DNA of 64,000 nt, taken from assembly GCA_024401695.1 (NCBI GenBank), contig JAKSKN010000010.1, positions 1 through 64,000 of the forward strand. Reading direction: 5' to 3'. The first letter of the stretch is position 1, and the number at the start of each line of letters is the position of its first letter. Below the pieces are notes generated by a model that searched no databases, was not told the origin of the DNA, and worked only from the letters and a program-made list of their open reading frames with translations. The stretch is from Bacteroidales bacterium (GTDB lineage: Bacteria; Bacteroidota; Bacteroidia; Bacteroidales; UBA932). Both the position numbers and the translations under genes were made by a program. Shown here one piece after another: positions 32,850 to 43,094 of the stretch.

Positions 32850-35237
32850 TCAATTGAAGTAATAGTCTTCTTCGTTTTCCTCTCCCGGATAATCACCGTC
32901 CACGTAGTCGTCTCCGTAACCGCCCAGGAACAGTCCGCTGTCATCGCAGTTCATACCGATGGTCCCGTCAGCCGGAACGGCAAACGACTCCTCTTCGCTG
33001 AATCCTACCGTCGGATCCGCGAGGCACTTCTTCATCCAGATTCCCCATATAGGGAGTGCCATATTCGAACCACCGCCGAGCGCAAGCGAATTGAAGTGGA
33101 CCTGACGGTCTTCACCGCCAACCCAGACACCCGCCGTGATAAACGGCGTATAGCCTATGAACCAGCCGTCGGAGTTGTCATTCGTAGTACCTGTCTTGCC
33201 GGCGATCTCTCCCTTAAGCTGGTAGACCGAGCGCAGGCGCGAACCGGTACCGTTGTTCACGACACCCTTCATCATTTCCACCATAGTTGAAGCCAGACGG
33301 AAAGAAATGGCCTCACGGCGCTGGGTCGAGAACTCTGCAAGCACCCGACCGTCGGCATCCTCGATACGGGAAACGTACTGCGGATAGATGTACGTACCTC
33401 CTGAAGGGAAGGTGTTGTATGCCGATACCATATTATAGACCTCTACCTCGGCAGCGCCTACGCAGATCGAATACACGGGATCGACGTGAGCCGTGACACC
33501 CATCTGATGCATCATATTGACCATACCTTCCGGGCCGAGTTCCTTCATAAGGAAGGCCGATATGTTGTTCGAGCTGTGTGCAAGGCCCCACTTGAGAGTC
33601 ACGATGCGGCCGATGTCATCCTTCTTGTCGGTACTTCTAGGCGTCCAGGTGGATCCGTCGAACATAACGAAAGTCTGCGGGACGCATACGGCCTGGTCGC
33701 AAGGCGCAAGGCCCTCCTGAAGAGCGAAGGTGTAAAGGAACGGCTTGACCGTCGAGCCGACCTGGCGCTTGCCCTGACGGCAGTTGTCATATTTGAAGTA
33801 GCGGTAGTTCGGACCGCCGACATACGCCTTGACATAACCGGTACCCGGCTCCATCGCGACAAAACCGGCACGGAGGATACCTTTATAATAACGGATGGAG
33901 TCGTCCGGAGTCATAAGGGTATCGATGTAGCCCTGCCTGTTCCAGGAGAAGACACGCATCTTTTCCGGCTGCGAGAACTGGGCCAGGATCTCCGACTCGC
34001 TCAGACCGGCCTTTTTCTTCATCCGATAGCGGTCGCTCCACCTGCGTGCCTGGTTCATAAGAAGGTTCACCGTCTTCTGGTCAACGTCATTTGCGAACGG
34101 CTTGTTGCGCTTCCACTGAAGCTCGTTGTTGAACGCCTTCTGAAGATTCTGGCCAAGATGTTCGGCAACCGCCTCCTCGGCATATTGCTGCATCTTATAA
34201 TTGATGGTGGTATAGATGCGCAAGCCGTCGCTGTCCAGATTGTATGATGAGCCGTCTGATTTCTTGTTCTTGTTGAGCCAGCCATAGATCGGGTCATTCA
34301 CCCAGCGGAGGGAATCCGCAGCATATTCTTCCGGATAGAGATAATCGGCACGCGAAGGCTTCCCGGCATTCATATCCCTTCTGAGCATGTCACGGAAATA
34401 TGGGGCGCGTCCGGCATTGTGATCCTGCACCTGATATGTGAGCATTATCGGGATCTGCTGGATGGAGTCGCGTTCAGCATTGGTGATGAAGCCGTTCTTC
34501 GCCATCTGTCCGATGACGAAGTTGCGGCGCTCGAGGGAACGCTCCGGATTGAGTGCCGGATTGTAACGCGTAGGCTTGTTCACCATACCTATCAAGGTAG
34601 CCGCCTCTTCGACGGTCAGCTGGTCCGGATCCTTTGCGAAGAAAGTCTCCGCCGCCGCCTTGACACCGTAGGCGCTGCTTCCGAAGAAAATGGAGTTGAG
34701 GTACATATCCATTATCTCATCCTTGGTGTAGTCCCTCTCGAGCTTCACGGCAGTGATCCATTCCTTGAGCTTGATGCCGACCATAACCACTTTCGACCAG
34801 CCGGGGATCTTGCTCTTCACTTCGCGCCGCGGGTAAAGGGTCTTGGCCAGCTGCTGTGTAATGGTCGACCCGCCACCCTGGCTTGAATCGTGGAGCAGCA
34901 GCGTCTTGAAGAACACGCGGGCCAGACCTTTCATATCAATGCCCGAATGCTTGTAGAAACGGGCATCCTCCGTTGCAACGGCAGCATTTACCAGATTCGG
35001 CGAAAGCTCGTCGTATGAAACATAGGTGCGGTTCTCGATATGGAACGTGGCAAGGACTTCTCCGCCATCAGCGATAACCTGGGTCGCAAGCTTGCTTTCC
35101 GGATGCTCAAGCTCGTCGAATGAAGGAATCCTGGCAAAGATCCCGACCAGCAGAAGCAGCAGGAGCACAAGTGCGAACGGCGCGATGAGAATGATCCAGA
35201 ACCACTTGATTATTTTCTTTCTTGTTGTTTCTTTCAT
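32850..35237 (-). CDS. Penicillin-binding protein 1A, bifunctional
   Basis: 795 residues. One N-terminal transmembrane helix (about 10-35), a GT51 glycosyltransferase domain with ATEDARFYKHSGID, QGGGSTITQQLAKTLY and LNSIFFGSSAYGVKAAAETFF, then a transpeptidase domain with the active-site serine in VGSTVKPFLY, the SSN motif in AHSSNNISAF, and the KTG box AGKTGTTND. It polymerises and crosslinks peptidoglycan. The C-terminal tail is acidic and Tyr-rich. Promoter at 35285-35292; ddl follows after 1 nt. Confidence 0.95.
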   Translation of the reverse strand: MKETTRKKIIKWFWIILIAPFALVLLLLLLVGIFARIPSFDELEHPESKLATQVIADGGEVLATFHIENRTYVSYDELSPNLVNAAVATEDARFYKHSGIDMKGLARVFFKTLLLHDSSQGGGSTITQQLAKTLYPRREVKSKIPGWSKVVMVGIKLKEWITAVKLERDYTKDEIMDMYLNSIFFGSSAYGVKAAAETFFAKDPDQLTVEEAATLIGMVNKPTRYNPALNPERSLERRNFVIGQMAKNGFITNAERDSIQQIPIMLTYQVQDHNAGRAPYFRDMLRRDMNAGKPSRADYLYPEEYAADSLRWVNDPIYGWLNKNKKSDGSSYNLDSDGLRIYTTINYKMQQYAEEAVAEHLGQNLQKAFNNELQWKRNKPFANDVDQKTVNLLMNQARRWSDRYRMKKKAGLSESEILAQFSQPEKMRVFSWNRQGYIDTLMTPDDSIRYYKGILRAGFVAMEPGTGYVKAYVGGPNYRYFKYDNCRQGKRQVGSTVKPFLYTFALQEGLAPCDQAVCVPQTFVMFDGSTWTPRSTDKKDDIGRIVTLKWGLAHSSNNISAFLMKELGPEGMVNMMHQMGVTAHVDPVYSICVGAAEVEVYNMVSAYNTFPSGGTYIYPQYVSRIEDADGRVLAEFSTQRREAISFRLASTMVEMMKGVVNNGTGSRLRSVYQLKGEIAGKTGTTNDNSDGWFIGYTPFITAGVWVGGEDRQVHFNSLALGGGSNMALPIWGIWMKKCLADPTVGFSEEESFAVPADGTIGMNCDDSGLFLGGYGDDYVDGDYPGEENEEDYYFN

Positions 35238-35284
35238 CTCCTGAAAAATTGTCGTAATATAATTACGACTTAATATATGAGCCA

Positions 35285-35306
35285 CAAAATTAGCGATTTA
35301 ATTTTG
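35285..35306. promoter_or_regulatory. Divergent -7 boxes for PBP1A and topA
   Basis: Minus-strand TAATTTTG (35292-35285) and plus-strand TAATTTTG (35299-35306), 6 bp apart. Leaders would be ~47 and ~50 nt. Confidence 0.5.
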
Positions 35307-35356
35307 AAATTCTGCGAGTTTCTGCTTTTCTTTGCAACACGAAAATAATATAAGGA

Positions 35357-37672
35357 ATGAATATGGAGGGGAATCTTATTATCGTTGAGTCGCCTGCCAA
35401 GGCGAAAACCATTCAGAAATTCTTAGGCAAGGATTTCATCGTAAAATCCAGCTTCGGGCACATCCGCGACCTGCAGGACAAGAGTCTGAGCGTAGATATA
35501 GAAAACGGCTTCAAGCCGGAATATGTTGTCCCGGCAGACAAGAAACATCTCGTCGCCGACCTTAAGAAAGCAGCCGAAAGCGTAGGTACGGTCTGGCTCG
35601 CTTCCGATGAGGACCGCGAGGGAGAGGCCATCTCCTGGCACCTCACCGAAACGCTCGGCCTCGACCCAAGCCGCACACACAGAATCGTATTCCACGAAAT
35701 CACCAGGGACGCCATCGTCAATGCCATCAAGAATCCGAGAAACATCGATATGGGTCTCGTCTATGCCCAGCAGGCACGCCGCGTGATGGACCGCCTGGTA
35801 GGCTTCGAGCTTTCGCCTATTCTCTGGCGCAAGATCCAGCGCGGGCTGTCAGCAGGCCGCGTACAGTCTGTTGCACTTCGGTTGATAGTGGATCGCGAAC
35901 GCGAGATCCTGTCTTTCCAGAGTGAGCCTTATTACAAGGTCGATGCGGTTTTCAATGCCGGCGGCGTAAAGGTCAAGGGGTCTCTCGACACCAGGTTCAA
36001 GACCATCGAAGAAGCACGTGCCTTCCTGAACGACAGCATAGGCGCACAATATGAAGTCGCCTCTGTCGAGAAGAAGGAAGGTGTCCGCATCCCGGCGCCA
36101 CCGTTCACCACTTCGACCCTCCAGCAGGAGGCATCACGCAAACTGCACTTCTCCGTCAGCAATACAATGAGGGTTGCCCAGAGTCTCTACGAACGCGGTC
36201 TCATCACCTATATGCGTACCGACTCCACCAACCTGTCGACGCTTGCGCTCGGCACCGCCAAGCAGTTCATCCTGGATAATTTCGGCCCTGAGTACCAGCA
36301 CACCCGCCAGTACAAGACGCACACCAAGGGAGCCCAGGAGGCGCACGAGGCCATACGTCCTACATACATCGCCAACACCGACATCGAAGGTACGGCAGAT
36401 GAGAAGAAGCTTTACCAGCTTATCTGGAAACGCACACTCGCCTGCCAGATGTCAGAAGCCAGGGTGATGAGCACCAACATCAAGGTCGCATCGGACAAAC
36501 GTCCTGAAAAATACGCCATCCAGGCTTCAGAAATCCTGTTCGACGGCTTCCTGAAGATATATATGGAGGGCACCGACGACGAGCAGGACATCGAAGACAC
36601 TACTGTAATCCCTGAAGTTCACGAAGGCGACACCCTTCAGGAGAAGGGCATAACCGCAGAATGCAAGTTCACACTGCCGCCGTTCCGCTACTCGGAGGCC
36701 ACTCTGGTCAAGAAACTCGAAGAACTCGGAATCGGCCGTCCGTCAACCTACGCACCTACAATCACCACGCTCACGACAGGGCGCGGCTACATAGCGAAAG
36801 GCAACAAGGAAGGCAGCAAGGTCACGGTGACCAACCTTGCACTCAAGGGGGGCGTCATCAGCGAAAACGCGAAGACGGAAACCGTAGGCGCAGAGAAGGG
36901 CAAGCTACTGCCTCAGGAAATCGGAATCATCGTCACCGACTTCCTTATGGACAACTTCGACGACATAATGGATTATGATTTCACCGCCAACGTGGAGAAA
37001 ACATTCGACAGCATCGCCGACGGCAACACTGTCTGGAACGATGTCATCTCCACATTCTACGGGCCATTCCACAAAAAAGTCGAAGCCACGCTCACAGACG
37101 GCCAGTTCAGCCACGTGGAGAGGGTGCTCGGCGTCGATCCGGCCGACGGGGAGCAGCTTGTCGCAAAATTCGGCCAGTACGGCCCATACGTACAGAAGGG
37201 AGATGGTGAGAAGAAACAATTCGCCAGCCTTGCAAAGGGCCAGCTCATTGAAAGCATCACCCTCGAGGATGCCATCAAGCTTTTCGACCTTCCACGCACC
37301 GTCGGTCAGCTTGACGGAACCGACATCGTCGTCCTCAAGGGCCGTTTCGGTCCATATATCAAGCACGGTGAGAGGAATGTCGCACTTCCAAAAGGCTCTG
37401 ACCCTCTGAAAATCGGTCTCGAGGCCTGCATAGCGCTGATACAGGATTCAGCGGCAGGTTCGGGGGCAAACGCCGTCATCAAGGAATTCAAGGAAAAGGA
37501 TTTCTCGATCCTGAACGGCAGGTACGGCCCTTACATCAAGCACGCAGGCAGCAATTACAAGATCCCGAAAGGGACCAGGCCCGAGGACCTTACCGAAGAG
37601 GATTGTGAAAAGATAGTTGCTGAAAGCGCCCCGGCTGCACGAAAATTCACGAAGTTCAAGAAAAAGAAATAG
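35357..37672 (+). CDS. topA: DNA topoisomerase I
   Basis: 771 residues, type IA topoisomerase relaxing negative supercoils. TOPRIM motifs IVESPAKAKTIQKFLG and ASDEDREGEAISWHL, the GFELSPILWRKI helix, and the catalytic tyrosine in RGLITYMRTDSTNLS are present. The zinc ribbons of E. coli TopA are absent; the C-terminus has instead three GRFGPYIKH-like repeats, as in other Bacteroidota. ATG at 35357 or 35363 (M3). The Lrp gene follows after 5 nt. Confidence 0.96.
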   Translation: MNMEGNLIIVESPAKAKTIQKFLGKDFIVKSSFGHIRDLQDKSLSVDIENGFKPEYVVPADKKHLVADLKKAAESVGTVWLASDEDREGEAISWHLTETLGLDPSRTHRIVFHEITRDAIVNAIKNPRNIDMGLVYAQQARRVMDRLVGFELSPILWRKIQRGLSAGRVQSVALRLIVDREREILSFQSEPYYKVDAVFNAGGVKVKGSLDTRFKTIEEARAFLNDSIGAQYEVASVEKKEGVRIPAPPFTTSTLQQEASRKLHFSVSNTMRVAQSLYERGLITYMRTDSTNLSTLALGTAKQFILDNFGPEYQHTRQYKTHTKGAQEAHEAIRPTYIANTDIEGTADEKKLYQLIWKRTLACQMSEARVMSTNIKVASDKRPEKYAIQASEILFDGFLKIYMEGTDDEQDIEDTTVIPEVHEGDTLQEKGITAECKFTLPPFRYSEATLVKKLEELGIGRPSTYAPTITTLTTGRGYIAKGNKEGSKVTVTNLALKGGVISENAKTETVGAEKGKLLPQEIGIIVTDFLMDNFDDIMDYDFTANVEKTFDSIADGNTVWNDVISTFYGPFHKKVEATLTDGQFSHVERVLGVDPADGEQLVAKFGQYGPYVQKGDGEKKQFASLAKGQLIESITLEDAIKLFDLPRTVGQLDGTDIVVLKGRFGPYIKHGERNVALPKGSDPLKIGLEACIALIQDSAAGSGANAVIKEFKEKDFSILNGRYGPYIKHAGSNYKIPKGTRPEDLTEEDCEKIVAESAPAARKFTKFKKKK

Positions 37673-37677
37673 ACGTT

Positions 37678-38175
37678 ATGACCTCTTATCACATCGATGA
37701 CGTTGACAGGAAAATCCTGTCGTTCCTTGTCAACAATGCAAGAATGCCTTTCCTCGAGATTGCACGCGAATGCGGAATCTCGGGCGCAGCCGTTCACCAG
37801 AGGGTGCGCAAACTGGAAACCAACGGTGTAATCTCGGGCTCGAGGCTCATAGTGAAGCCAAGCACCCTCGGCCTCAACGTCTGCGCTTTCATCAGCCTTT
37901 CGCTTTCCGAGGACAACAAATATCCCGAAGTGGTCGCCGCATTGAAACACGTTCCCGAAATCGTCGAATGTCATTTCGTCACAGGCAAAGCCGCACTGTT
38001 CCTCAAGGTATATTGCCTTGACAACGACCATCTTATGGAGATCCTCCTCAACACGATCCAGCGCATCCCTTACGTTCAGTCAACGGATACGATGATCTCG
38101 CTTGACGAAGCATTCGAACGCGAGGTCTGGGTCAAGGATTACAAGAATACAAGCTTCAGGGCTTTATCAAAGTAA
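37678..38175 (+). CDS. Lrp/AsnC family transcriptional regulator
   Basis: 165 residues: an N-terminal winged HTH (DVDRKILSFLVNNARMPFLEIARECGISGAAVHQRVRKLE) and a RAM ligand-binding domain ending near residue 150. Such regulators sense amino acids and bind as octamers. It is probably co-transcribed with topA. Targets are not evident. Its stop abuts the convergent ispD stop. Confidence 0.92.
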   Translation: MTSYHIDDVDRKILSFLVNNARMPFLEIARECGISGAAVHQRVRKLETNGVISGSRLIVKPSTLGLNVCAFISLSLSEDNKYPEVVAALKHVPEIVECHFVTGKAALFLKVYCLDNDHLMEILLNTIQRIPYVQSTDTMISLDEAFEREVWVKDYKNTSFRALSK

Positions 38176-38844
38176 TCACAGGGTCAGGATATACTCCGCA
38201 AGTCCAAGATCTTCCGGAGTGGTGATCTTAAGATTATACCTCTCTCCGTCTATGAAGGAGAGGGGTATTCCGTTTGCAGCCGCCACGGAAGCGTCATCGG
38301 TGAAAAGTGTCGAATACGGCTGCCTGTAGGCGGCTTTCAAGTGCTCGGAAAGGAACATCTGAGGGGTCTGCACGGCGACGATCTTCGACCTGTCCGGGTC
38401 CGGCTCGGATGGATTTATGGAACGCAGCGTATCGGTGACGGGGACAACCGGAATGAGGGCCCGGCACTCCGACATCCTTCGCCGCATCTCACGGATAAGG
38501 GCGACGGACACAAGCGGACGGACACCGTCGTGGATTGCGACTATCGCACCGTCGGGCACTTTCTTCAAGGCGTTCTGAACCGAATGGAAACGGGTGATGC
38601 CACCTGTGACGATGGTCTGCGGCACATCCAGGGAGCCGAGTGAGCAGATCTCCTTCCAGGTATCAAGATTACGGGCCGGGAGGACGGTTATTACGTGCAT
38701 ATCCGGCGCGGCATCGAGGAATCTCTCTATCGTGCGCTGAAGTATCGGGACACCGGACAAGGGAATGAACTGCTTCGGCAGCTCAGACTTCATTCTGGTC
38801 CCGGACCCGCCGGCAACAAAAACGCAGTAAAATTTTCTTTCCAT
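38176..38844 (-). CDS. ispD: 2-C-methyl-D-erythritol 4-phosphate cytidylyltransferase
   Basis: 222 residues, third step of the non-mevalonate isoprenoid pathway (CDP-ME from MEP and CTP). FVAGGSGTRMKSELPKQF is the CTP-binding motif, followed by AIHDGVRPLV and TDDASVAAANGIPLSF. The -7 box at 38862-38869 is 17 nt before the ATG and is back to back with that of mreB. Confidence 0.95.
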   Translation of the reverse strand: MERKFYCVFVAGGSGTRMKSELPKQFIPLSGVPILQRTIERFLDAAPDMHVITVLPARNLDTWKEICSLGSLDVPQTIVTGGITRFHSVQNALKKVPDGAIVAIHDGVRPLVSVALIREMRRRMSECRALIPVVPVTDTLRSINPSEPDPDRSKIVAVQTPQMFLSEHLKAAYRQPYSTLFTDDASVAAANGIPLSFIDGERYNLKITTPEDLGLAEYILTL

Positions 38845-38861
38845 TTCTCCGGTTTATTCGA

Positions 38862-38879
38862 CAAAAATAACTAATTTTG
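38862..38879. promoter_or_regulatory. Back-to-back -7 boxes for ispD and mreB
   Basis: CAAAAATAACTAATTTTG holds minus-strand TATTTTTG (38869-38862) and plus-strand TAATTTTG (38872-38879) with 2 bp between, the same geometry as at 19695-19712. Confidence 0.6.
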
Positions 38880-38903
38880 TTCACTTATCATTTACTCACC
38901 ATC

Positions 38904-39932
38904 ATGGCGTTTTCTTTTTTGAATCAGGAACTGGCAATTGACCTCGGAACAGCCAACACTGTCATATACCAGAACGGGCAGATTGTGCTTGACGAGCCGA
39001 GTATCGTCGCCATCGACAACAATACAGGCAAATGCATCGCTCTTGGCCAGAGAGCCAAGCTGATGCACGAAAAGGTAAATCCGGGCGTGCGTACCATCCG
39101 CCCTCTCCGCGACGGCGTCATCGCAGACTTCAATGCCGCGGAAATGATGATCAGAGGGTTCATCAAGCAGGTCGGCAGCAAGCGCCACAGCCTTTTCACC
39201 CCTAACCTGAAAATGGTCATCGGCATCCCTTCCGGCTCGACTGAAGTTGAGATCCGCGCCGTGCGCGACTCTTCCGAACACGCCGGCGGCCGTGACGTAT
39301 TCCTCCTTTACGAACCTATGGCATCCGCCCTCGGTATCGGCCTCGACGTGGAGGCGCCACAGGGCAATATGGTCGTCGACATAGGCGGCGGCACCACTGA
39401 AATCGCAGTCATATCCCTCGGCGGACTCGTCCAGCAGGACAGCATCCGCACTGCAGGCGACGTGTTCACCAGCGACATCCAGTATTATCTCCGCCAGCAG
39501 CACAACATCCGCGTCGGCGAGATCACGGCAGAAAAGATCAAGATCGCCGTCGGTGCCGTCATCCCTGAACTTCCTGAAGGAGAGGAACCGGAACCGTTCA
39601 TCGTACGCGGTCCTAACCTTATGACAGCGCACCCTGTGGAGGCTACCATCACACATCAGGAGATAGCCCACTGCCTGGACAAGTCAATAGCAAAGATCGA
39701 GGCATCAATCCTTCACGTGCTCGAGAACACTCCGCCGGAACTCTATTCCGACATCGTAGTCAATGGTATCTGGCTCTCCGGAGGCGGGTCCCTCCTCCGC
39801 GGACTTGCAAAGAGACTCACAGACAAGGTGAATATTCCATTCCACGTTGCCGAAGACCCTCTTCACGCCGTCGGTCGCGGCACGTGCGAAGCACTCAAGC
39901 ACACAGACCAGTATTCATTCCTGATGAGATAA
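38904..39932 (+). CDS. mreB: Rod shape-determining protein MreB
   Basis: 342 residues, a bacterial actin directing lateral wall synthesis. Phosphate-binding LAIDLGTANTVIY, VDIGGGTTEIAVISLGG and the adenosine-site GIWLSGGGSLLRGLAKRL motifs are intact. ATG at 38904 (24 nt after the -7 box). Overlaps mreC by 1 nt (TAATG). First gene of mreBCD-mrdA-rodA. Confidence 0.97.
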   Translation: MAFSFLNQELAIDLGTANTVIYQNGQIVLDEPSIVAIDNNTGKCIALGQRAKLMHEKVNPGVRTIRPLRDGVIADFNAAEMMIRGFIKQVGSKRHSLFTPNLKMVIGIPSGSTEVEIRAVRDSSEHAGGRDVFLLYEPMASALGIGLDVEAPQGNMVVDIGGGTTEIAVISLGGLVQQDSIRTAGDVFTSDIQYYLRQQHNIRVGEITAEKIKIAVGAVIPELPEGEEPEPFIVRGPNLMTAHPVEATITHQEIAHCLDKSIAKIEASILHVLENTPPELYSDIVVNGIWLSGGGSLLRGLAKRLTDKVNIPFHVAEDPLHAVGRGTCEALKHTDQYSFLMR

Positions 39933-40762
39933 TGTCCACGGATTCTTCTGCCAGGAATATCCTGTTAAGCGCAGCAATCTTCATCGCAATGGAGATTGCT
40001 GCGCTTGCTATCCTGAGCAAAAGTTCCTCTCTGGCAAACATCTGGATCACCCGCGCGTCACACAGGACGATGGCGGCCGTCTGGGGCGGTTTCGAAAACG
40101 TCCGGAACATCTTCAACCTTTCGGAACAGAACGAGGTGCTTCTGGAACAGAACATCAGGCTGACTGAAGAGCTCCAGAAATACAAGGCTGCCGAAGAGGC
40201 TGCTACAGAGGTCTCTTCATCGGCAGAAGCAAAGAGCAGCACCTTCCGTTACATTCCGGCAACAATCGTGAAGATCAGCACCAACACCGCCCACAACCAC
40301 ATCATCCTCAACAAAGGATCGGAAGACGGCGTCAAACCTGACTGCGGCATCATTTCCGCAGATGGTGTCATCGGAATAATCAAGGCCGTCGGCAGGCACT
40401 ACAGTTACGGACTGACATTGATGAACGCCAACGTCAGCATCGGCGGGCGCATCAAAGGCAAAGGATATCTTGCCCCCGTCGTCTGGGACGGACGCAGCAC
40501 GAATGGAGCTTATATGAAAGATATGCCTCTCCACCACGTGGTCGCACCCGGTGACACAATAGTCACCAGCGGTTTCTCCACAATATTCCCGCCTGACGTC
40601 CCTGTCGGGGTCGCCGGTGAGAGCACTATGGTGGACGGTTCCGTCTACAACATCACAGTCACCCTTTTCCAGGACTTCTCGAGATTGAAGTATGTCTCAA
40701 TCGTGGAGAATCTTGAAAAGGCTGAGATTCAGGCCCTGGAGGCCGGGGAGGAGGACAGATGA
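39932..40762 (+). CDS. mreC: Rod shape-determining protein MreC
   Basis: 276 residues: one transmembrane helix near the N-terminus, a coiled coil (about residues 65-95), and a periplasmic two-barrel domain with ILNKGSEDGVKPDCGIISADGVIG and GDTIVTSGFSTIFPPDVPVG. Links MreB to the wall synthases. Overlaps mreD by 4 nt. Confidence 0.95.
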   Translation: MSTDSSARNILLSAAIFIAMEIAALAILSKSSSLANIWITRASHRTMAAVWGGFENVRNIFNLSEQNEVLLEQNIRLTEELQKYKAAEEAATEVSSSAEAKSSTFRYIPATIVKISTNTAHNHIILNKGSEDGVKPDCGIISADGVIGIIKAVGRHYSYGLTLMNANVSIGGRIKGKGYLAPVVWDGRSTNGAYMKDMPLHHVVAPGDTIVTSGFSTIFPPDVPVGVAGESTMVDGSVYNITVTLFQDFSRLKYVSIVENLEKAEIQALEAGEEDR

Positions 40763-41268
40763 GAATCAAGGATTTCAGCGTGAAATACATCCTCTTCCTG
40801 GTGGCGCAGATCATAGTCTGGACCTACTTCAATTTCTCCCAGTTCGTTATGATCACCGTCCTTCCGGCGATGATTCTGGCGATTCCCGCCAGGCACGGAG
40901 CGATATTCTCGATGGCCGTTGCCTTCGTCACCGGTTTCATAGTGGACTTCCTTGCCGGCGGGATGCTCGGACTGACTTCTCTCGCACTTGTCGCAACGGC
41001 ATTCGTCCGCATCCCGATACTCAGATTCGCCTTCGGCAATGAACTTTTCTCCAGGGGCGGCAGCATCTCCACAAAAAGCTTCGGTCAGATGAAGATGTTC
41101 GTCGGCATCCTGTGCGCCACCCTGGTATTCGTCCTGATCTATGTCTGGGCCGATGGCGCCGGCACCAGGCCGTTCTGGTTCAATGCCGTCAAGGTCCTGG
41201 CTTCACTTCTTGCAAGCACCCTGATCTCCTTCCCTGTCGTTAACTTCCTTTCAGACAACAGCAAATGA
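40759..41268 (+). CDS. mreD: Rod shape-determining protein MreD
   Basis: 169 residues, about five transmembrane helices, with the weakly conserved MreD pattern. Position between mreC and mrdA, with 4-nt overlaps on both sides, is the main evidence. Confidence 0.88.
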   Translation: MRIKDFSVKYILFLVAQIIVWTYFNFSQFVMITVLPAMILAIPARHGAIFSMAVAFVTGFIVDFLAGGMLGLTSLALVATAFVRIPILRFAFGNELFSRGGSISTKSFGQMKMFVGILCATLVFVLIYVWADGAGTRPFWFNAVKVLASLLASTLISFPVVNFLSDNSK

Positions 41269-43094
41269 ATCTGAACCACCAGAATAAACTTATCATAGGT
41301 CTGGTGGCGGTCGCGGCCGTTCTCCTCGGGAAGCTGTTCTATATCCAGATCATCAACGATGACTACAAGAAGGACGCGAGCAACAATTCAATGGTGTACG
41401 AATACATCTACCCGCCACGCGGTGTCATCTACGACCGCAACGGCGAGGAGCTCGTGACCAACCTGCTTTCATACGACATCCTGGTCACCCCCCGGGAAGT
41501 CCCGGCCTTTGACACGCTTGCCCTGGCCAACGCACTGGGGATCGATGTCGAAGTCATCCGCGAAAAGATGGCCTACTACAGGAAATACCGCACCAGGATA
41601 GGCTATCAGACTCAGACGTTCCTGAAACGTGTGCCTCAGGAAGTCTATCTGCGCTTCGCAGAGGAAGAATACAAATTTCCCGGGTTCCGCGCCTTGCGCC
41701 GCAACGTCCGCGAATATCCGTTCAATGCCGGAGGCAACCTCCTCGGCTATGTGTCGGAGGTGGACGGTGATTTCCTGAAGAAGCATCCCGACGAATACCG
41801 CGCGGGAGACTATGTCGGGAAAACAGGCATAGAGGCTGCACAGGAGAAGAATCTGCGCGGGGAGAAGGGCTACCACATCCGTCTTCGTGATTCGCGCAAC
41901 CGCGTGATGACGTCCTACAACGACGGTCTTGATGACAAACCGGCCCTCCCGGGCAAAAATGTCTATACCACGATCGATGCTCACCTGCAGCAGTACGGGC
42001 AGGAACTGATGGACGGGAAAGTCGGCAGTGTCGTCGCCCTGGAACCGTCCACGGGCGAAATACTCGCAATGGTCTCAAGTCCCGGCATCGACGTCGACAT
42101 ACTTGCCGACATCAGTTCGCATTGGGAGGAGCTTTCAAATGACCCGTACAAGCCGATGTTCAACCGTACCGTGATGGCTTCATATCCCCCCGGCTCGGTT
42201 TTCAAGCTCATAAACGGCCTTATCGGCCTGCAGGAAGGCACGCTCAAGGCTGAATACAGCTACCCCTGCTACTCGGGCTACTATTACAGTGGCAACCACA
42301 AGCTCGGATGCCACAGCCACGCCTCCCCGCTGCGTCTTCTTGACGCCATCGCCACTTCCTGCAACGGCTACTTCTGTTTCGTCCTCAAGTATATCCTTGA
42401 GAACAAGCGCTACGCCTCCACGGCCGAGGCGCTGGACGCCTGGCGTGAATATGTGCTCAGTTTCGGATTCGGCAGGAAACTCGGCAGCGACTTCCCGTCC
42501 GAACTGGGAGGCAACATCCCGACCTCGCAGTACTATGACCGCATCTACGGCGCAGGCCGCTGGTCATTCCCGACCATAGTCTCCTTATCTATCGGACAGG
42601 GCGAAATAGGCGCTACGCCTCTCCAGATTGCAAATCTGGCCGCCATAATGGCCAACCGGGGCCATTACTATATCCCGCATCTGATAAAAGACTCCGAAGG
42701 CGTTGAGATAGACCCTGTCTACCACGAAAAACAGTACACGAAAGTGGATTCAATGCACTTCGTCACCTGCGTCGAGGGCATGAAGATGGCAGTCAACGGC
42801 CAGGGAATGGCCGGAGCCACAGCCCGCGCAGCAGCGATCCCGGGCATTGAAGTATGCGGCAAGACAGGTACCGCACAGAACCCGCACGGAAAGGACAATT
42901 CCGTCTTCATCTGCTTTGCGCCTGCCGACAATCCACGGATCGCCATCGCCGCCTATGTCGAGAACGCCGGCTTCGGTGCCACCTGGGCACTTCCTGTGGC
43001 CTCACTGATGGTGGAGAAGTACCTCACGGGGACCATCAGCCCGGAGCGCAAATATCTCGAAGACAGAATCCTTAACACCAGATTCATCCAATGA
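41265..43094 (+). CDS. mrdA: Penicillin-binding protein 2
   Basis: 609 residues, the monofunctional elongasome transpeptidase. One N-terminal helix, a PBP dimerisation domain (PPRGVIYDRNGEELVTN), and the transpeptidase domain with the active serine in SYPPGSVFKLING, the SxN motif ATSCNGYF and the KTG box in CGKTGTAQNPHG. Works with RodA, whose gene overlaps it by 4 nt. Confidence 0.96.
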   Translation: MNLNHQNKLIIGLVAVAAVLLGKLFYIQIINDDYKKDASNNSMVYEYIYPPRGVIYDRNGEELVTNLLSYDILVTPREVPAFDTLALANALGIDVEVIREKMAYYRKYRTRIGYQTQTFLKRVPQEVYLRFAEEEYKFPGFRALRRNVREYPFNAGGNLLGYVSEVDGDFLKKHPDEYRAGDYVGKTGIEAAQEKNLRGEKGYHIRLRDSRNRVMTSYNDGLDDKPALPGKNVYTTIDAHLQQYGQELMDGKVGSVVALEPSTGEILAMVSSPGIDVDILADISSHWEELSNDPYKPMFNRTVMASYPPGSVFKLINGLIGLQEGTLKAEYSYPCYSGYYYSGNHKLGCHSHASPLRLLDAIATSCNGYFCFVLKYILENKRYASTAEALDAWREYVLSFGFGRKLGSDFPSELGGNIPTSQYYDRIYGAGRWSFPTIVSLSIGQGEIGATPLQIANLAAIMANRGHYYIPHLIKDSEGVEIDPVYHEKQYTKVDSMHFVTCVEGMKMAVNGQGMAGATARAAAIPGIEVCGKTGTAQNPHGKDNSVFICFAPADNPRIAIAAYVENAGFGATWALPVASLMVEKYLTGTISPERKYLEDRILNTRFIQ

